This document shows positions 45,027 to 53,319 of a DNA stretch of 64,000 nucleotides, in pieces. The number at the start of each line of letters is the position of its first letter. Within the stretch, counting starts at the first letter, position 1. Location: assembly GCF_004295125.1 (NCBI RefSeq), contig NZ_CP036170.1:2234501-2298500 (forward strand), written 5' to 3'. The DNA comes from [Clostridium] scindens ATCC 35704. GTDB taxonomy: Bacteria > Bacillota > Clostridia > Lachnospirales > Lachnospiraceae. Below the pieces are notes generated by a model. It searched no databases. It saw only the letters and a program-made list of their open reading frames with translations, and was not told the DNA's origin. A program made the translations under genes and the position numbers.

Positions 45027-45932
45027 ATGAAGGAAATACAGTTTAAACGAGCAGAATTAGAAGATAAGGAAGTTATTTCTCATTATTTTAAGCACCATAC
45101 CAGCAGAAGCTGCGAGAGGACATTTGCCAATGTGTATTTGTGGTCCAGGCAGTATCCTGTCAAGTGGGCAATTGTGGAGGACGCGCTGGTATTCAAAAGC
45201 GAGGATGAGAATCATCTGGCATTTGCCTACCCGGCCGGAGAACCGGAAAATGTGAAAAAGGCGCTGGAAGTACTTATGGAGTACAGTAAGGAAAGGGGCG
45301 TTTCCTTCCAGATGTATAATGTAACGCCGGATAATTTTGATATGCTGGAAGAATGGTATCCGGGAAGATTCCAGATCGAGTATAATAGGGATCTGGCGGA
45401 CTACGTGTATGAGGCAGAGAAACTGGCAACGCTCTCCGGCAAGAAACTGCACGGAAAGAGGAACCACATCAATAAATTCAAGACGATGTATGAGGGACGC
45501 TGGTCCTATGAGAGCGTGACCAAGGAGAATCTGGAAGATTGCTTCCAGATGGCTCTTAAGTGGCGCAACCAGAACGGGTGCGAGGATGATCCTGAGAAAA
45601 GAGGCGAAATCTGCGTAACGCTGAACGCGCTTCGTCTGTTTGAAGAATTGGAACTTGTAGGAGGCATTCTTAAGGTAGATGGAGAGATCATAGCTTTCAC
45701 ACTTGGGGAGCCGGTCTGTTCCGATACGTTTGTGGTCCATATCGAGAAAGCATTTGCCGAGATCCAGGGCGCATATCCTATGATCAACCAGCAGTTTGTG
45801 GAACATGAGTGCCAGGAATATACGTATGTGAACCGGGAAGAAGATACAGGTGCGGAAGGCCTTAGAAAGGCCAAATTATCCTACCGCCCGGTTTTCATGG
45901 TCGAAAAAGGAAGAGTAACTGAGCGTGCATAG
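45027..45932 (+). CDS. DUF2156 family protein (acyltransferase-fold)
   Basis: 301 residues, cytoplasmic. The family is related to the C-terminal domain of phosphatidylglycerol lysyltransferase and uses a double GNAT-like fold. Conserved phrases: ERTFANVYLWSRQYP near residue 30, LSGKKLHGKRNHINKFK near 135, and NRDLADYVYEAEKLA. No membrane domain is seen, unlike MprF. Function unknown. AAGAAGGTAAAAT precedes the ATG. Confidence 0.87.
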   Translation: MKEIQFKRAELEDKEVISHYFKHHTSRSCERTFANVYLWSRQYPVKWAIVEDALVFKSEDENHLAFAYPAGEPENVKKALEVLMEYSKERGVSFQMYNVTPDNFDMLEEWYPGRFQIEYNRDLADYVYEAEKLATLSGKKLHGKRNHINKFKTMYEGRWSYESVTKENLEDCFQMALKWRNQNGCEDDPEKRGEICVTLNALRLFEELELVGGILKVDGEIIAFTLGEPVCSDTFVVHIEKAFAEIQGAYPMINQQFVEHECQEYTYVNREEDTGAEGLRKAKLSYRPVFMVEKGRVTERA

Positions 45933-45956
45933 AGAATAGAGAAAGGAGAAAGGATT

Positions 45957-47144
45957 ATGATAGCAGAGAAAATGAAGAACATGGTAGCAAATAGTTCCGC
46001 CATCCGGGCAATGTTCGAAGAAGGCAATCGTCTTGCGGGCATCTATGGAGCGGAAAATGTATATGACTTCAGCCTGGGCAATCCGAATGTGGCTGCGCCG
46101 GAAGCGGTGAAAAAGGCCATTATCGAATTGCTGGATGAAGATGATCCGGTCGTGCTTCATGGCTATACGAACAGCAACGCCGGCTATGCAGACGTGAGGG
46201 AGACTGTGGCGGAGTCGCTGAACGAACGCTTTGGTACTAGTTTTGAGGGCAAGAATATCGTGATGACAGTTGGCGCCGCAGGAGGCCTGAATGTAATACT
46301 TAAGACCTTGCTGAATCCGGGGGATGAAGTAATCGCATTTGCTCCATATTTTGGAGAATACCGTTCTTATACCAATAATTATGACGGGGTGATCGTAGAG
46401 ATCTCTCCGAATACGACGGATTTTCAGCCGAAGCTGGACGAGTTCGAAATAAAGATCACGCCAAAGACCAAGGCTGTCATCGTGAATACGCCAAACAACC
46501 CTACCGGCGTAGTTTATTCCGAAGAAACCATTAAGAAGATGGCTGCTATCATGGAGGCAAAGCAGAAAGAGTACGGCACAGATATTTATCTCATCGCAGA
46601 TGAGCCTTACCGCGAGCTTGTCTATGACGGGACAGAGGTTCCTTACCTTACAAAGTATTATGACAATACGATCGTAGGCTATTCTTACAGCAAGTCCCTG
46701 TCGCTTCCGGGAGAGCGTATCGGATATCTGGTCATCCCGGACGAAGTGGAAGACAGCGAGACGATACTGACCTCGGCAGGCGTTGCCACCCGCATCCTTG
46801 GGTTTGTAAACGCGCCGACCCTGCAGCAGAAGGTGGTGGCGAAGTGCATCAATGAGAAGACGGATCTCTCTTACTATGACAGGAACAGGGAGACTCTGTA
46901 CAATGGCCTGAAGGAGTGCGGATTTGAATGCATCAAGCCTCAGGGGGCATTCTATCTGTTCGTAAAGTCTCCGGTTGCGGATGAAAAGGAGTTCTGCGCG
47001 GCTGCCAAGAAGTATAATATCCTGATCGTGCCGGGAAGTTCCTTTGCGTGTCCCGGATATGTGAGAATTGCGTACTGCGTATCCTACGGCACGATCGTAA
47101 ACGCCCTTCCAAAGTTTAAGGAACTGGCAAAAGAGTATTTCTAG
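45957..47144 (+). CDS. PLP-dependent aminotransferase, class I/II
   Basis: 395 residues. Fold type I: FSLGNPNVAAPEAV at the start, MTVGAAGGLNVILKTLLNPG (cofactor phosphate), VNTPNNPTGVVYSEE, LIADEPYRELVYD and the Schiff-base Lys in SYSKSLSLPGERIGYL. Resembles aspartate/aromatic aminotransferases that start with a MNxxV-type segment. The amino donor is uncertain. GAAAGGAG lies upstream; hisC follows 11 bases later, so the two may share an operon. Confidence 0.9.
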   Translation: MIAEKMKNMVANSSAIRAMFEEGNRLAGIYGAENVYDFSLGNPNVAAPEAVKKAIIELLDEDDPVVLHGYTNSNAGYADVRETVAESLNERFGTSFEGKNIVMTVGAAGGLNVILKTLLNPGDEVIAFAPYFGEYRSYTNNYDGVIVEISPNTTDFQPKLDEFEIKITPKTKAVIVNTPNNPTGVVYSEETIKKMAAIMEAKQKEYGTDIYLIADEPYRELVYDGTEVPYLTKYYDNTIVGYSYSKSLSLPGERIGYLVIPDEVEDSETILTSAGVATRILGFVNAPTLQQKVVAKCINEKTDLSYYDRNRETLYNGLKECGFECIKPQGAFYLFVKSPVADEKEFCAAAKKYNILIVPGSSFACPGYVRIAYCVSYGTIVNALPKFKELAKEYF

Positions 47145-47155
47145 AGGGATGAGTC

Positions 47156-48211
47156 ATGAAGGCATTTGAAAAGAACATACGAAAAGTTGAGCCTTACGTT
47201 CCCGGGGAGCAGCCCCAGCGCAAGGTGATTAAGCTGAACACCAACGAAAATCCATATCCTCCGGCACCCGGGGTTGCGAAAGCCTTAAAAGGGATGGAGA
47301 CTGACCGGCTCCGCCTGTATCCGGATCCGGCAGCGACGCCTCTGGTGGAGGAACTTGCCAGATTCTACCAGGTGCAGCCTGATCAGGTATTTGTAGGAGT
47401 GGGGTCAGATGACGTGCTGTCCATGTGCTTCCTGACATTTTTTAATTCCAAGAAGCCGCTGCTGTTTCCTGACGTTACCTATTCCTTTTACAAGGTATGG
47501 GCAAAATTATACCGGATTCCGTACGAATGCCAGGAACTGGATGAGGACTTCCATATAGTGAAAGAGGATTATTATAAGGAGAACGGGGGAGTAATCTTCC
47601 CGAATCCCAACGCCCCAACCGCCATCTATGAAGAACTGGATGTGGTGGAGGATATCATCGCCCATAACCAGGATGTCATCGTCATTGTGGATGAGGCATA
47701 TATCGACTTTGCCGGACGGTCCGCACTGGAATTGATTGATAAGTATGAGAATCTCCTGGTCGTGCAGACATTTTCAAAAGCCCGCTCCATGGCTGGGATG
47801 CGGATCGGATATGCCATCGGCAATCCGGTGCTGATCCAATATCTCAATGATGCGAAATATTCCTTTAATTCTTATACGATGAACCAGACATCGCTGGCCT
47901 GCGGAGTCGAGGCAGTCAAGGATGTCCGGTATTTTGAAGAAGGAATCCAAAAGATCATTAGGACTAGGGAATGGGCAAAGGAAGAACTGGAGAAACTTGG
48001 TTTTAAGTGCCTGGAATCTCAGGCAAACTTCATATTTGCCATGCATCCGGAATATGATGCAAAGGAAATGTTTGAAGCATTAAAAGCGAACGATATCTAT
48101 GTCCGCTATTGGGGAAGCAAACGGATCAAGCAGTATATGCGGATTACGATAGGAACCAGGGAAGAGATGGAAGCCTTGTTTGCTTTTCTTAGAAAATATA
48201 TGAACAAATAA
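47156..48211 (+). CDS. hisC: Histidinol-phosphate aminotransferase
   Basis: 351 residues. Transfers an amino group from glutamate to imidazole-acetol phosphate in histidine synthesis. Family phrases: VIKLNTNENPYPPAPGV, RLYPDPAATPLVEELA, GVGSDDVLSMCFLTF, VDEAYIDFAG and the Lys in QTFSKARSMAGMRIGYAIG. No other his genes are adjacent, so a broad aromatic or histidinol-phosphate role is possible. Ends 11 bases before the next gene. Confidence 0.9.
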   Translation: MKAFEKNIRKVEPYVPGEQPQRKVIKLNTNENPYPPAPGVAKALKGMETDRLRLYPDPAATPLVEELARFYQVQPDQVFVGVGSDDVLSMCFLTFFNSKKPLLFPDVTYSFYKVWAKLYRIPYECQELDEDFHIVKEDYYKENGGVIFPNPNAPTAIYEELDVVEDIIAHNQDVIVIVDEAYIDFAGRSALELIDKYENLLVVQTFSKARSMAGMRIGYAIGNPVLIQYLNDAKYSFNSYTMNQTSLACGVEAVKDVRYFEEGIQKIIRTREWAKEELEKLGFKCLESQANFIFAMHPEYDAKEMFEALKANDIYVRYWGSKRIKQYMRITIGTREEMEALFAFLRKYMNK

Positions 48212-48222
48212 AGGAGAATTCT

Positions 48223-48735
48223 ATGACTGAAACTTTAGTGCAAAGCATTATCGATGCCCTTGGCGGAAGTGTTGGAAAGGAAGCGATCGTATTTATCATA
48301 TCCATGATACCGATCCTGGAACTTCGAGGCGGCCTGCTTGTGGCAGGCCCATTGCTTGGCGTGCCGGTATCGACGGCAATTCCGCTATGTATTATCGGCA
48401 ACATTATTCCGGTGCCGTTTATCCTGCTCTTGATCACTCCCATCTTTAAATGGATGAAGGGGACGAAGACATTTAAGCCGATGGTAGATAAACTGGAGGC
48501 AAAGGCAATGAGTAAGAGCGATAAGATAGAGAAATACGAGTTCTGGGGACTGGTGCTGTTTGTTGGAATCCCACTGCCCGGGACAGGGGCCTGGACAGGA
48601 TCCCTGATCGCAGCCCTCCTTGGCGTGAAGTTTAAGAAGGCATTTCCGGCAGTGATACTTGGAATCTGTATAGCAACTGTCATCATGTGGTTCATATCCT
48701 ATGTTATCCTGGGCGGTGTCCAGGTGATCCCATAG
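48223..48735 (+). CDS. Small multi-drug export family membrane protein
   Basis: 170 residues, four to five spans (about 22-40, 45-70, 108-125, 145-165). Conserved blocks are SMIPILELRGGLLVAGPLLG and FVGIPLPGTGAWTGSLIAAL, which define the Sm_multidrug_ex (COG2426) family. The Arg in LELRGG and the PLPGTGAWTG loop suggest a DedA/TVP38-like re-entrant layout. The export role comes from the family name only. AAGGAG upstream; strong terminator downstream. Confidence 0.88.
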   Translation: MTETLVQSIIDALGGSVGKEAIVFIISMIPILELRGGLLVAGPLLGVPVSTAIPLCIIGNIIPVPFILLLITPIFKWMKGTKTFKPMVDKLEAKAMSKSDKIEKYEFWGLVLFVGIPLPGTGAWTGSLIAALLGVKFKKAFPAVILGICIATVIMWFISYVILGGVQVIP

Positions 48736-48748
48736 AAATTGGAAATAT

Positions 48749-48774
48749 AAAAGAGAAGCGTTGGCTTCTCTTTT
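48749..48774 (+). terminator. Terminator closing the hisC operon
   Basis: AAAAGAGAAGC (48749-48759) pairs perfectly with GCTTCTCTTTT (48764-48774) around GTTG, the T-rich right arm acting as the T-tract. Confidence 0.85.
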
Positions 48775-48821
48775 GCTATTTGGCGAATGCGCCAGGAACT
48801 TTGCAACGCATTTTCGGGCAC

Positions 48822-48850
48822 TTTAAAAATTACTCATAGTGTGGTAAAAT
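48822..48850 (+). promoter_or_regulatory. Candidate promoter of the sugar kinase/murT operon
   Basis: TAAAAT at 48845-48850 with an extended GTGG before it; TTTAAA (48822-48827) is a weak -35 at 17 bases. An alternative is TTGCAA (48801-48806) with TAAAAA 17 bases on. Confidence 0.4.
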
Positions 48851-48882
48851 GTTTAAAAATGTTTGGATAAGGAGTATAGGGT

Positions 48883-49845
48883 ATGGAAAGATTATATGAT
48901 GTAACTGCAATGGGCGAGATGTTGATTGACTTTACATTGAATGGACAAAGCGAGCAGGGGAATCATCTGTTTGAGGCATGTCCGGGAGGCGCGCCATGCA
49001 ATGTACTGGCGATGCTCAATAAATTAGGACGTAAGACCGCCTTTATCGGCAAGGTGGGTGAGGATCAGTTCGGACGCCTTCTAAAAGGAACGATTGATGA
49101 ACTGGGAATAGAGACCAAGGGGCTGATTCTGGACAAGGAGATTCATACGACGCTGGCGTTTGTACATACTTTCCCGGATGGGGACAGGGAGTTTTCTTTC
49201 TACCGCAAGCCAGGGGCAGATATGATGCTGACAGAAGAGGAGGTGGATTATGACTTGATCCGCCAGTCCAGGATCTTCCATTTCGGAACCCTTTCTATGA
49301 CAGACGAGCCTGTTAGGTCTGCGACAAAGAAAGCGCTGGAGGTAGCAAAAGAAGCAGGCTGCCTGATCACCTTTGATCCGAACTTGCGCCCTCCGCTTTG
49401 GAATTCCCTGGACGAGGCCAAGAAGCAGATGGAGTATGGATTCCAATACTGTGATATGCTGAAGATCTCTGACAACGAGATCCAGTTCGTATCAGGCAAG
49501 GAAGATTACGATGAAGGAATCTGCTATCTTCAGGACAAATACAACATTCCCCTTATCTTCCTGACCATGGGAAAGGATGGAAGCCGTGCATATTACAAGG
49601 ATATACGGGTGGAGAGAAAGGGATTCCAGGTAAAGGCCATTGAGACCACCGGCGCCGGGGATACGTTCTGTGGCTGTTCTATTCACGGGCTTCTGACCCA
49701 TGGGCTGGAAGGGCTCACAGAAGAGATCCTTGGGGATATGCTGACTTACGCGAATGCAGGAGCGGCGCTTATCACCATGAAGAAAGGCGCGATCCGCTCT
49801 ATGCCGGAGCCGGAAAATATAACAAAATTAATCGAGGAAAAATAA
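48883..49845 (+). CDS. PfkB family carbohydrate kinase (fructokinase-like)
   Basis: 320 residues. Ribokinase fold: ACPGGAPCNVLAMLNKLGRK near residue 30 (substrate lid), GKVGEDQFG, and the ATP and catalytic motif TGAGDTFCG near residue 260 with the base Asp. FDPNLRPPLW near residue 165 is typical of fructokinases. It probably phosphorylates fructose or a related sugar. It starts the operon leading into murT, 4 bases downstream. No sugar transporter is near. Confidence 0.9.
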   Translation: MERLYDVTAMGEMLIDFTLNGQSEQGNHLFEACPGGAPCNVLAMLNKLGRKTAFIGKVGEDQFGRLLKGTIDELGIETKGLILDKEIHTTLAFVHTFPDGDREFSFYRKPGADMMLTEEEVDYDLIRQSRIFHFGTLSMTDEPVRSATKKALEVAKEAGCLITFDPNLRPPLWNSLDEAKKQMEYGFQYCDMLKISDNEIQFVSGKEDYDEGICYLQDKYNIPLIFLTMGKDGSRAYYKDIRVERKGFQVKAIETTGAGDTFCGCSIHGLLTHGLEGLTEEILGDMLTYANAGAALITMKKGAIRSMPEPENITKLIEEK

Positions 49846-49849
49846 AAAT

Positions 49850-51190
49850 ATGAGACTACGCAGAATGCTGGCCATTTGGGCGGCCAAGATTACCGAGAAA
49901 ATCAGCGTCCATGTATTCCATCGCCAGGGTGTGACATGGGCAGGAAAAATCGCTTTAAAGATATGCCCAACTATACTGAAAGAACTGGCAGGACAGGTAA
50001 AGAAGGATATCTTTATCGTCTGCGGCACCAATGGAAAGACGACCACCAACAATATGCTTTGCGCAGCCATAGAAGCTGAAGGATACCGCGTCATCTGCAA
50101 CCACACAGGCTCCAACATGCTCAACGGCGTGGTTGCGGCTTTTGTGCTGGGGGCCGGGAACGGAGGAAGCCTTCATGCTGACTATGCCTGCATCGAGGTA
50201 GACGAGGCATCCACCAGAAGGGTTTTTCCCCACTTTAAGCCGGATTATATGGTGCTGGCCAATCTATTCAGAGACCAGCTGGACAGGTATGGGGAGATTG
50301 ATATTACTATGAATATCCTGAAAGGCGTCATGCAGGATGCTCCGGATATGAAGGTGATTGTCAATGGAGACGACGCCCTGTCCGCATATCTGGCGATGGA
50401 CAGCGGCAATCCTTATATCACTTATGGCATCAGCGAGAAGGTGGTTGAAGATGAGGATTCCAGAGAGATCCGGGAAGGGCGCTTTTGCAAGCGCTGCGGC
50501 GCGCCTCTTCAATATCGTTTCTACCATTACAGCCAGTTGGGCGATTATGCCTGCACCGGGTGTGATTTTAAGCGTCCGCAGATAGACTTTGACGCTTCGG
50601 AAGTTGAAGTTGGCACCAGATTGGCGTTTACGGTGGAAGGACGAAGGATTGAGGCGAATTACAAGGGGTTCTATAATGTTTATAACATACTGGCGGCATA
50701 TGCGGCAGCCAGGACAGGCGGCCTTGCACTGGAACACTTCAATGAGATGCTGTTAAGATTCAATCCAGAGAACGGACGTATGGAGCAGTTCCAGGTAAAA
50801 GATACGAAGATACTGCTGAATCTTGCCAAGAATCCGGCAGGCTTTAACCAGAACATATCTGCCGTGATGCAGGATGAGGCTCTCAAGGATATTATTATCG
50901 TAATCAATGATAACGCGCAGGACGGAACCGATATATCCTGGCTGTGGGATGTGGACTTTGACCGGTTTAAGAATGACAGCATAAGTTCCATCACAGTCAG
51001 CGGAATCCGGTGCCAGGACATGCGGCTGCGCTTGAAATATGTAGACATCCCGACCGCGCTTGAGGCAGACGTAGAAAAGGCTGTCCGCGGGCGCATAGAA
51101 GATGGATGCGGCAACCTGTATGTTCTTGTGAACTATACCGCGTTATTTAGCACCCGGAATGTATTAAAGAGATTGGAGGGGGAGAAGTGA
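49850..51190 (+). CDS. murT: Lipid II isoglutaminyl synthase, MurT subunit
   Basis: 446 residues. Mur ligase fold: ATP loop VCGTNGKTTTNNML near residue 62, IEVDEASTRRVFPHFKPDY, and ANLFRDQLDRYGEI. A Cys4 zinc ribbon near residues 213-238 (CKRCGAPL ... CTGC) is characteristic of MurT. The C-terminal DUF1727 domain follows, with NPAGFNQNIS. With GatD it amidates the alpha-carboxyl of the D-Glu in lipid II, using glutamine. Its stop overlaps gatD (TGATG). Confidence 0.95.
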   Translation: MRLRRMLAIWAAKITEKISVHVFHRQGVTWAGKIALKICPTILKELAGQVKKDIFIVCGTNGKTTTNNMLCAAIEAEGYRVICNHTGSNMLNGVVAAFVLGAGNGGSLHADYACIEVDEASTRRVFPHFKPDYMVLANLFRDQLDRYGEIDITMNILKGVMQDAPDMKVIVNGDDALSAYLAMDSGNPYITYGISEKVVEDEDSREIREGRFCKRCGAPLQYRFYHYSQLGDYACTGCDFKRPQIDFDASEVEVGTRLAFTVEGRRIEANYKGFYNVYNILAAYAAARTGGLALEHFNEMLLRFNPENGRMEQFQVKDTKILLNLAKNPAGFNQNISAVMQDEALKDIIIVINDNAQDGTDISWLWDVDFDRFKNDSISSITVSGIRCQDMRLRLKYVDIPTALEADVEKAVRGRIEDGCGNLYVLVNYTALFSTRNVLKRLEGEK

Positions 51191-51924
51191 TGGATACGAC
51201 AGACATGAAGATAACGATCGGGCATCTCTATCCTGACCTTCTGAACCTGTATGGGGATAGAGGCAATATCGCCTGCATGATGAAGCGCTGCCAGTGGCGG
51301 GGCATTGAGGCGGAGACGATCGAATTCAATACGGGCGATGAGATTGATTTTTGCGGACTGGATATTGTGCTGCTTGGCGGCGGCTCAGACAGGGAGCAGG
51401 CGATCGTATGCCAGAATCTCCTGAAGATACAGAAACAGTTTCAAGAGTATGTAGAAGATAATGGAGTCGTTATTGCCGTATGCGGCGGATACCAGCTGCT
51501 GGGAAGATACTATAAGACGGATGACGGCATGATAGAAGGGTTGAACCTGGTGGATATCTATACTGAGCAGGAGGAAGGAAGGCTGATTGACAATATTGTG
51601 CTTCAAAGCGAGTTAGCGGATATGCCGATAGTTGGATTTGAGAATCACGGCGGGCGAACCTACATTAATGGTAACAAGCCGTTTGGCAAAGTATTATATG
51701 GTTCCGGCAATGATGGGAAAAGCGGATATGAGGGAGTGGTATATAAGAATGTGATAGGTACTTACCTGCACGGCCCATTGCTTCCCAAAAATCCGCAGAT
51801 CTGTGATTACCTGATTCAGAGAGCATTGGAGAGAAAGTATGGGCCGATGACGCTTTTACCATTGGATGACAGCCAGGAGCAGGAGGCTAACGAGTATATA
51901 TACCGCAGATTTGTGAAAGAATAG
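51190..51924 (+). CDS. gatD: Lipid II isoglutaminyl synthase, GatD glutaminase subunit
   Basis: 244 residues. CobB/CobQ-like class I amidotransferase giving ammonia to MurT. Nucleophile in VIAVCGGYQLLG near residue 98; catalytic His in GTYLHGPLLPKNP near residue 193. HLYPDLLNLYGDRGNI is the typical start. I place the start at ATG 51190 (a GTG at 51187 is an alternative). The partner murT is directly upstream, which rules out cobalamin synthesis as the role. Confidence 0.94.
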   Translation: MDTTDMKITIGHLYPDLLNLYGDRGNIACMMKRCQWRGIEAETIEFNTGDEIDFCGLDIVLLGGGSDREQAIVCQNLLKIQKQFQEYVEDNGVVIAVCGGYQLLGRYYKTDDGMIEGLNLVDIYTEQEEGRLIDNIVLQSELADMPIVGFENHGGRTYINGNKPFGKVLYGSGNDGKSGYEGVVYKNVIGTYLHGPLLPKNPQICDYLIQRALERKYGPMTLLPLDDSQEQEANEYIYRRFVKE

Positions 51925-51932
51925 ATGAGATG

Positions 51933-52286
51933 TTAGGTGGCTTCTTGTTCTCGGTCACGTAATTCTAGAAGATGAATATATTCCAGCAGATCTTTCTGGG
52001 AACGGGAAGAAAGCATCTTATACTTATACAGGAGGTTCTGTTCCATGGGAGGCAGATTATCATTCTGCGCCAAAGCCATGTGGATGACCTCGTCATCTTC
52101 CAGGAGATAGTCGATTGTTACGTGGAAGAGATTGGCAAGGGCTGCCAGTTTCTCATGCGATGGCTGTCGGTTCTTCGTCTCATATCCGGCTATGGTTGAA
52201 CGTGCGACGTTCAAGCGGCTAGCAACATAGTCTTGTGTCATTTCGTTTTCTAGACGTAACGTTTTTAACTTTTTGGAAAAAGACAT
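51933..52286 (-). CDS. XRE family transcriptional regulator
   Basis: 117 residues. Cro/C1-type helix-turn-helix in the first 70: LKTLRLENEMTQDYVASRLN, then VARSTIAGYETKNRQPS and LAALANLFHVTIDYLL. The rest is a short helical tail (RSQKDLLEYIHLLE). The ATG at 52286 has AGGAGG 8 bases before it; an earlier start lies in the promoter region. Convergent with gatD after 8 bases and divergent from two small unknown genes, which it may control. Confidence 0.92.
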   Translation of the reverse strand: MSFSKKLKTLRLENEMTQDYVASRLNVARSTIAGYETKNRQPSHEKLAALANLFHVTIDYLLEDDEVIHMALAQNDNLPPMEQNLLYKYKMLSSRSQKDLLEYIHLLELRDREQEAT

Positions 52287-52343
52287 GGCCGGCACCTCCT
52301 TAGTTTTTTTGTTAATTTTATCAATTGTTGCAGTAAAGAACAT

Positions 52344-52436
52344 AAAAAGTGCCGAATATCAACAAAGTGTTGCGTTAGGTTGCAAAGTGGAACAATGTTG
52401 AGCAAAAGTAAAGAAATAGAAAGGAATAGGCAATAA
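52344..52436. promoter_or_regulatory. Divergent regulatory region with repeated AAAGTG motifs
   Basis: Between the XRE gene and the small plus-strand gene lie CAACAAAGTGTTGC (about 52361-52374) and TTGCAAAGTGGAACAATG (about 52380-52397): AAAGTG twice with similar flanks, and TTGC/GCAA arms. They could be XRE operator sites. No strong promoter could be fixed. Confidence 0.3.
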
Positions 52437-52670
52437 ATGAGGCAGGAAAGATTCAAAATGGAGAGAGAAGGCTTGGTTAAAGAGGGACAGGAAGTAGAAA
52501 TCAGCGAGCGGAGTGCCGTGACAGGACAGTATACATATCTGGTTGAACCTTCGATTGCCATGTCCGGAATATACCGGACCAGCCAGAGATTCAAATCCCG
52601 CAAAGGAAGGATCAGAAAGATCGAGAAGACAGAGAAAGGATTCTACCTGCTGGTAGACATAGATGAGTAA
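52437..52670 (+). CDS. Small hypothetical protein, 77 residues
   Basis: I do not recognise the family. The chain is charged, rich in Arg, Lys and Glu, with beta-like alternation (QEVEISERSAVTGQYTYLVE) and a basic patch (RFKSRKGRIRKIEKTEKG). No signal peptide or span. It could be a small SH3-like or RNA/DNA-binding fold. The start at 52437 has AAAGGA 12 bases away; MEREGLVKEG at 52458 is an alternative. It is divergent from the XRE gene and 87 bases before another unknown gene. Confidence 0.65.
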   Translation: MRQERFKMEREGLVKEGQEVEISERSAVTGQYTYLVEPSIAMSGIYRTSQRFKSRKGRIRKIEKTEKGFYLLVDIDE

Positions 52671-52757
52671 TGGGAAGTACCCCGTTGACACCAGGGGGCA
52701 AAGAACATATAATTTAAAGTGAAGCAAATAATGTAAGACTCGAAAGGAACTGGATAG

Positions 52758-53219
52758 ATGATAATAGCGAAGAATGATGAAGCGAAAAGAAGTAAGATCT
52801 GGAGGATTGTCACACTTGTCTCATCTGTCCTGATTATAGTTATAGCGATTTTTCTTCTGACAAAACTCTTCACAGCCAATCCGCTGGAAGGAACATGGGT
52901 GGACGAAGACAGAAGTCTTAGGCTGTCAATAAAGAGCAATGGAACGATCGACGTGAGTGTTCCGGAGGTTGCTGAAGATGTCAGCGTGGGCGTGAAGTTG
53001 AATTATACGATGGACAAAGAAGAAAAGACCATTACAATTAAGGCGGATGAGTCGGAATTTAAGAAAATTGCAGAAAAGTCTGATGGAAAGTATACGCAGG
53101 AGGACTTGAAGAATGCCCTGGATTCCGTGACTACGACATTTGACTACAGCGTGGATCAGGAGCAATTGACGCTGACAGAACGCGAATATGGAGAACAGAT
53201 GACCTTTATAAAAGAATAG
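52758..53219 (+). CDS. Membrane-anchored hypothetical protein, DUF5640-like
   Basis: 153 residues. One N-terminal span (about 15-36, IVTLVSSVLIIVIAIFLL) after a charged cytoplasmic start, so the rest is outside. NPLEGTWVDEDRSLRLSIKS begins a lipocalin-like GTW motif, as in DUF5640 proteins; the region ends LTLTEREYGEQMTFIKE. Function unknown. GAAAGGAAC is upstream. It may be envelope-related, but this cannot be shown. Confidence 0.7.
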   Translation: MIIAKNDEAKRSKIWRIVTLVSSVLIIVIAIFLLTKLFTANPLEGTWVDEDRSLRLSIKSNGTIDVSVPEVAEDVSVGVKLNYTMDKEEKTITIKADESEFKKIAEKSDGKYTQEDLKNALDSVTTTFDYSVDQEQLTLTEREYGEQMTFIKE

Positions 53220-53229
53220 CAATGATATG

Positions 53230-53275
53230 CCCCTCTATTTGAGACACCGATCAGACAAGGTGACCGATAGAGGGG
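53230..53275 (+). other. Stem-loop between the DUF5640-like gene and ispG
   Basis: CCCCTCTAT (53230-53238) pairs with ATAGAGGGG (53267-53275); inside, CACC (53245-53248) pairs with GGTG (53259-53262). TTCT follows, so T-tract is weak. It lies about 45 bases before the ispG start and may be a terminator or a leader structure. Confidence 0.5.
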
Positions 53276-53319
53276 TTCTACTGTTCGCAGGATACTGTAT
53301 TATGGAAAGGATAAAGCCA

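Noticed and set aside
51190-51924. Cobyric acid synthase-like amidotransferase
   Set aside because: The CobQ-like fold is shared, but the adjacent MurT with its zinc ribbon identifies GatD.
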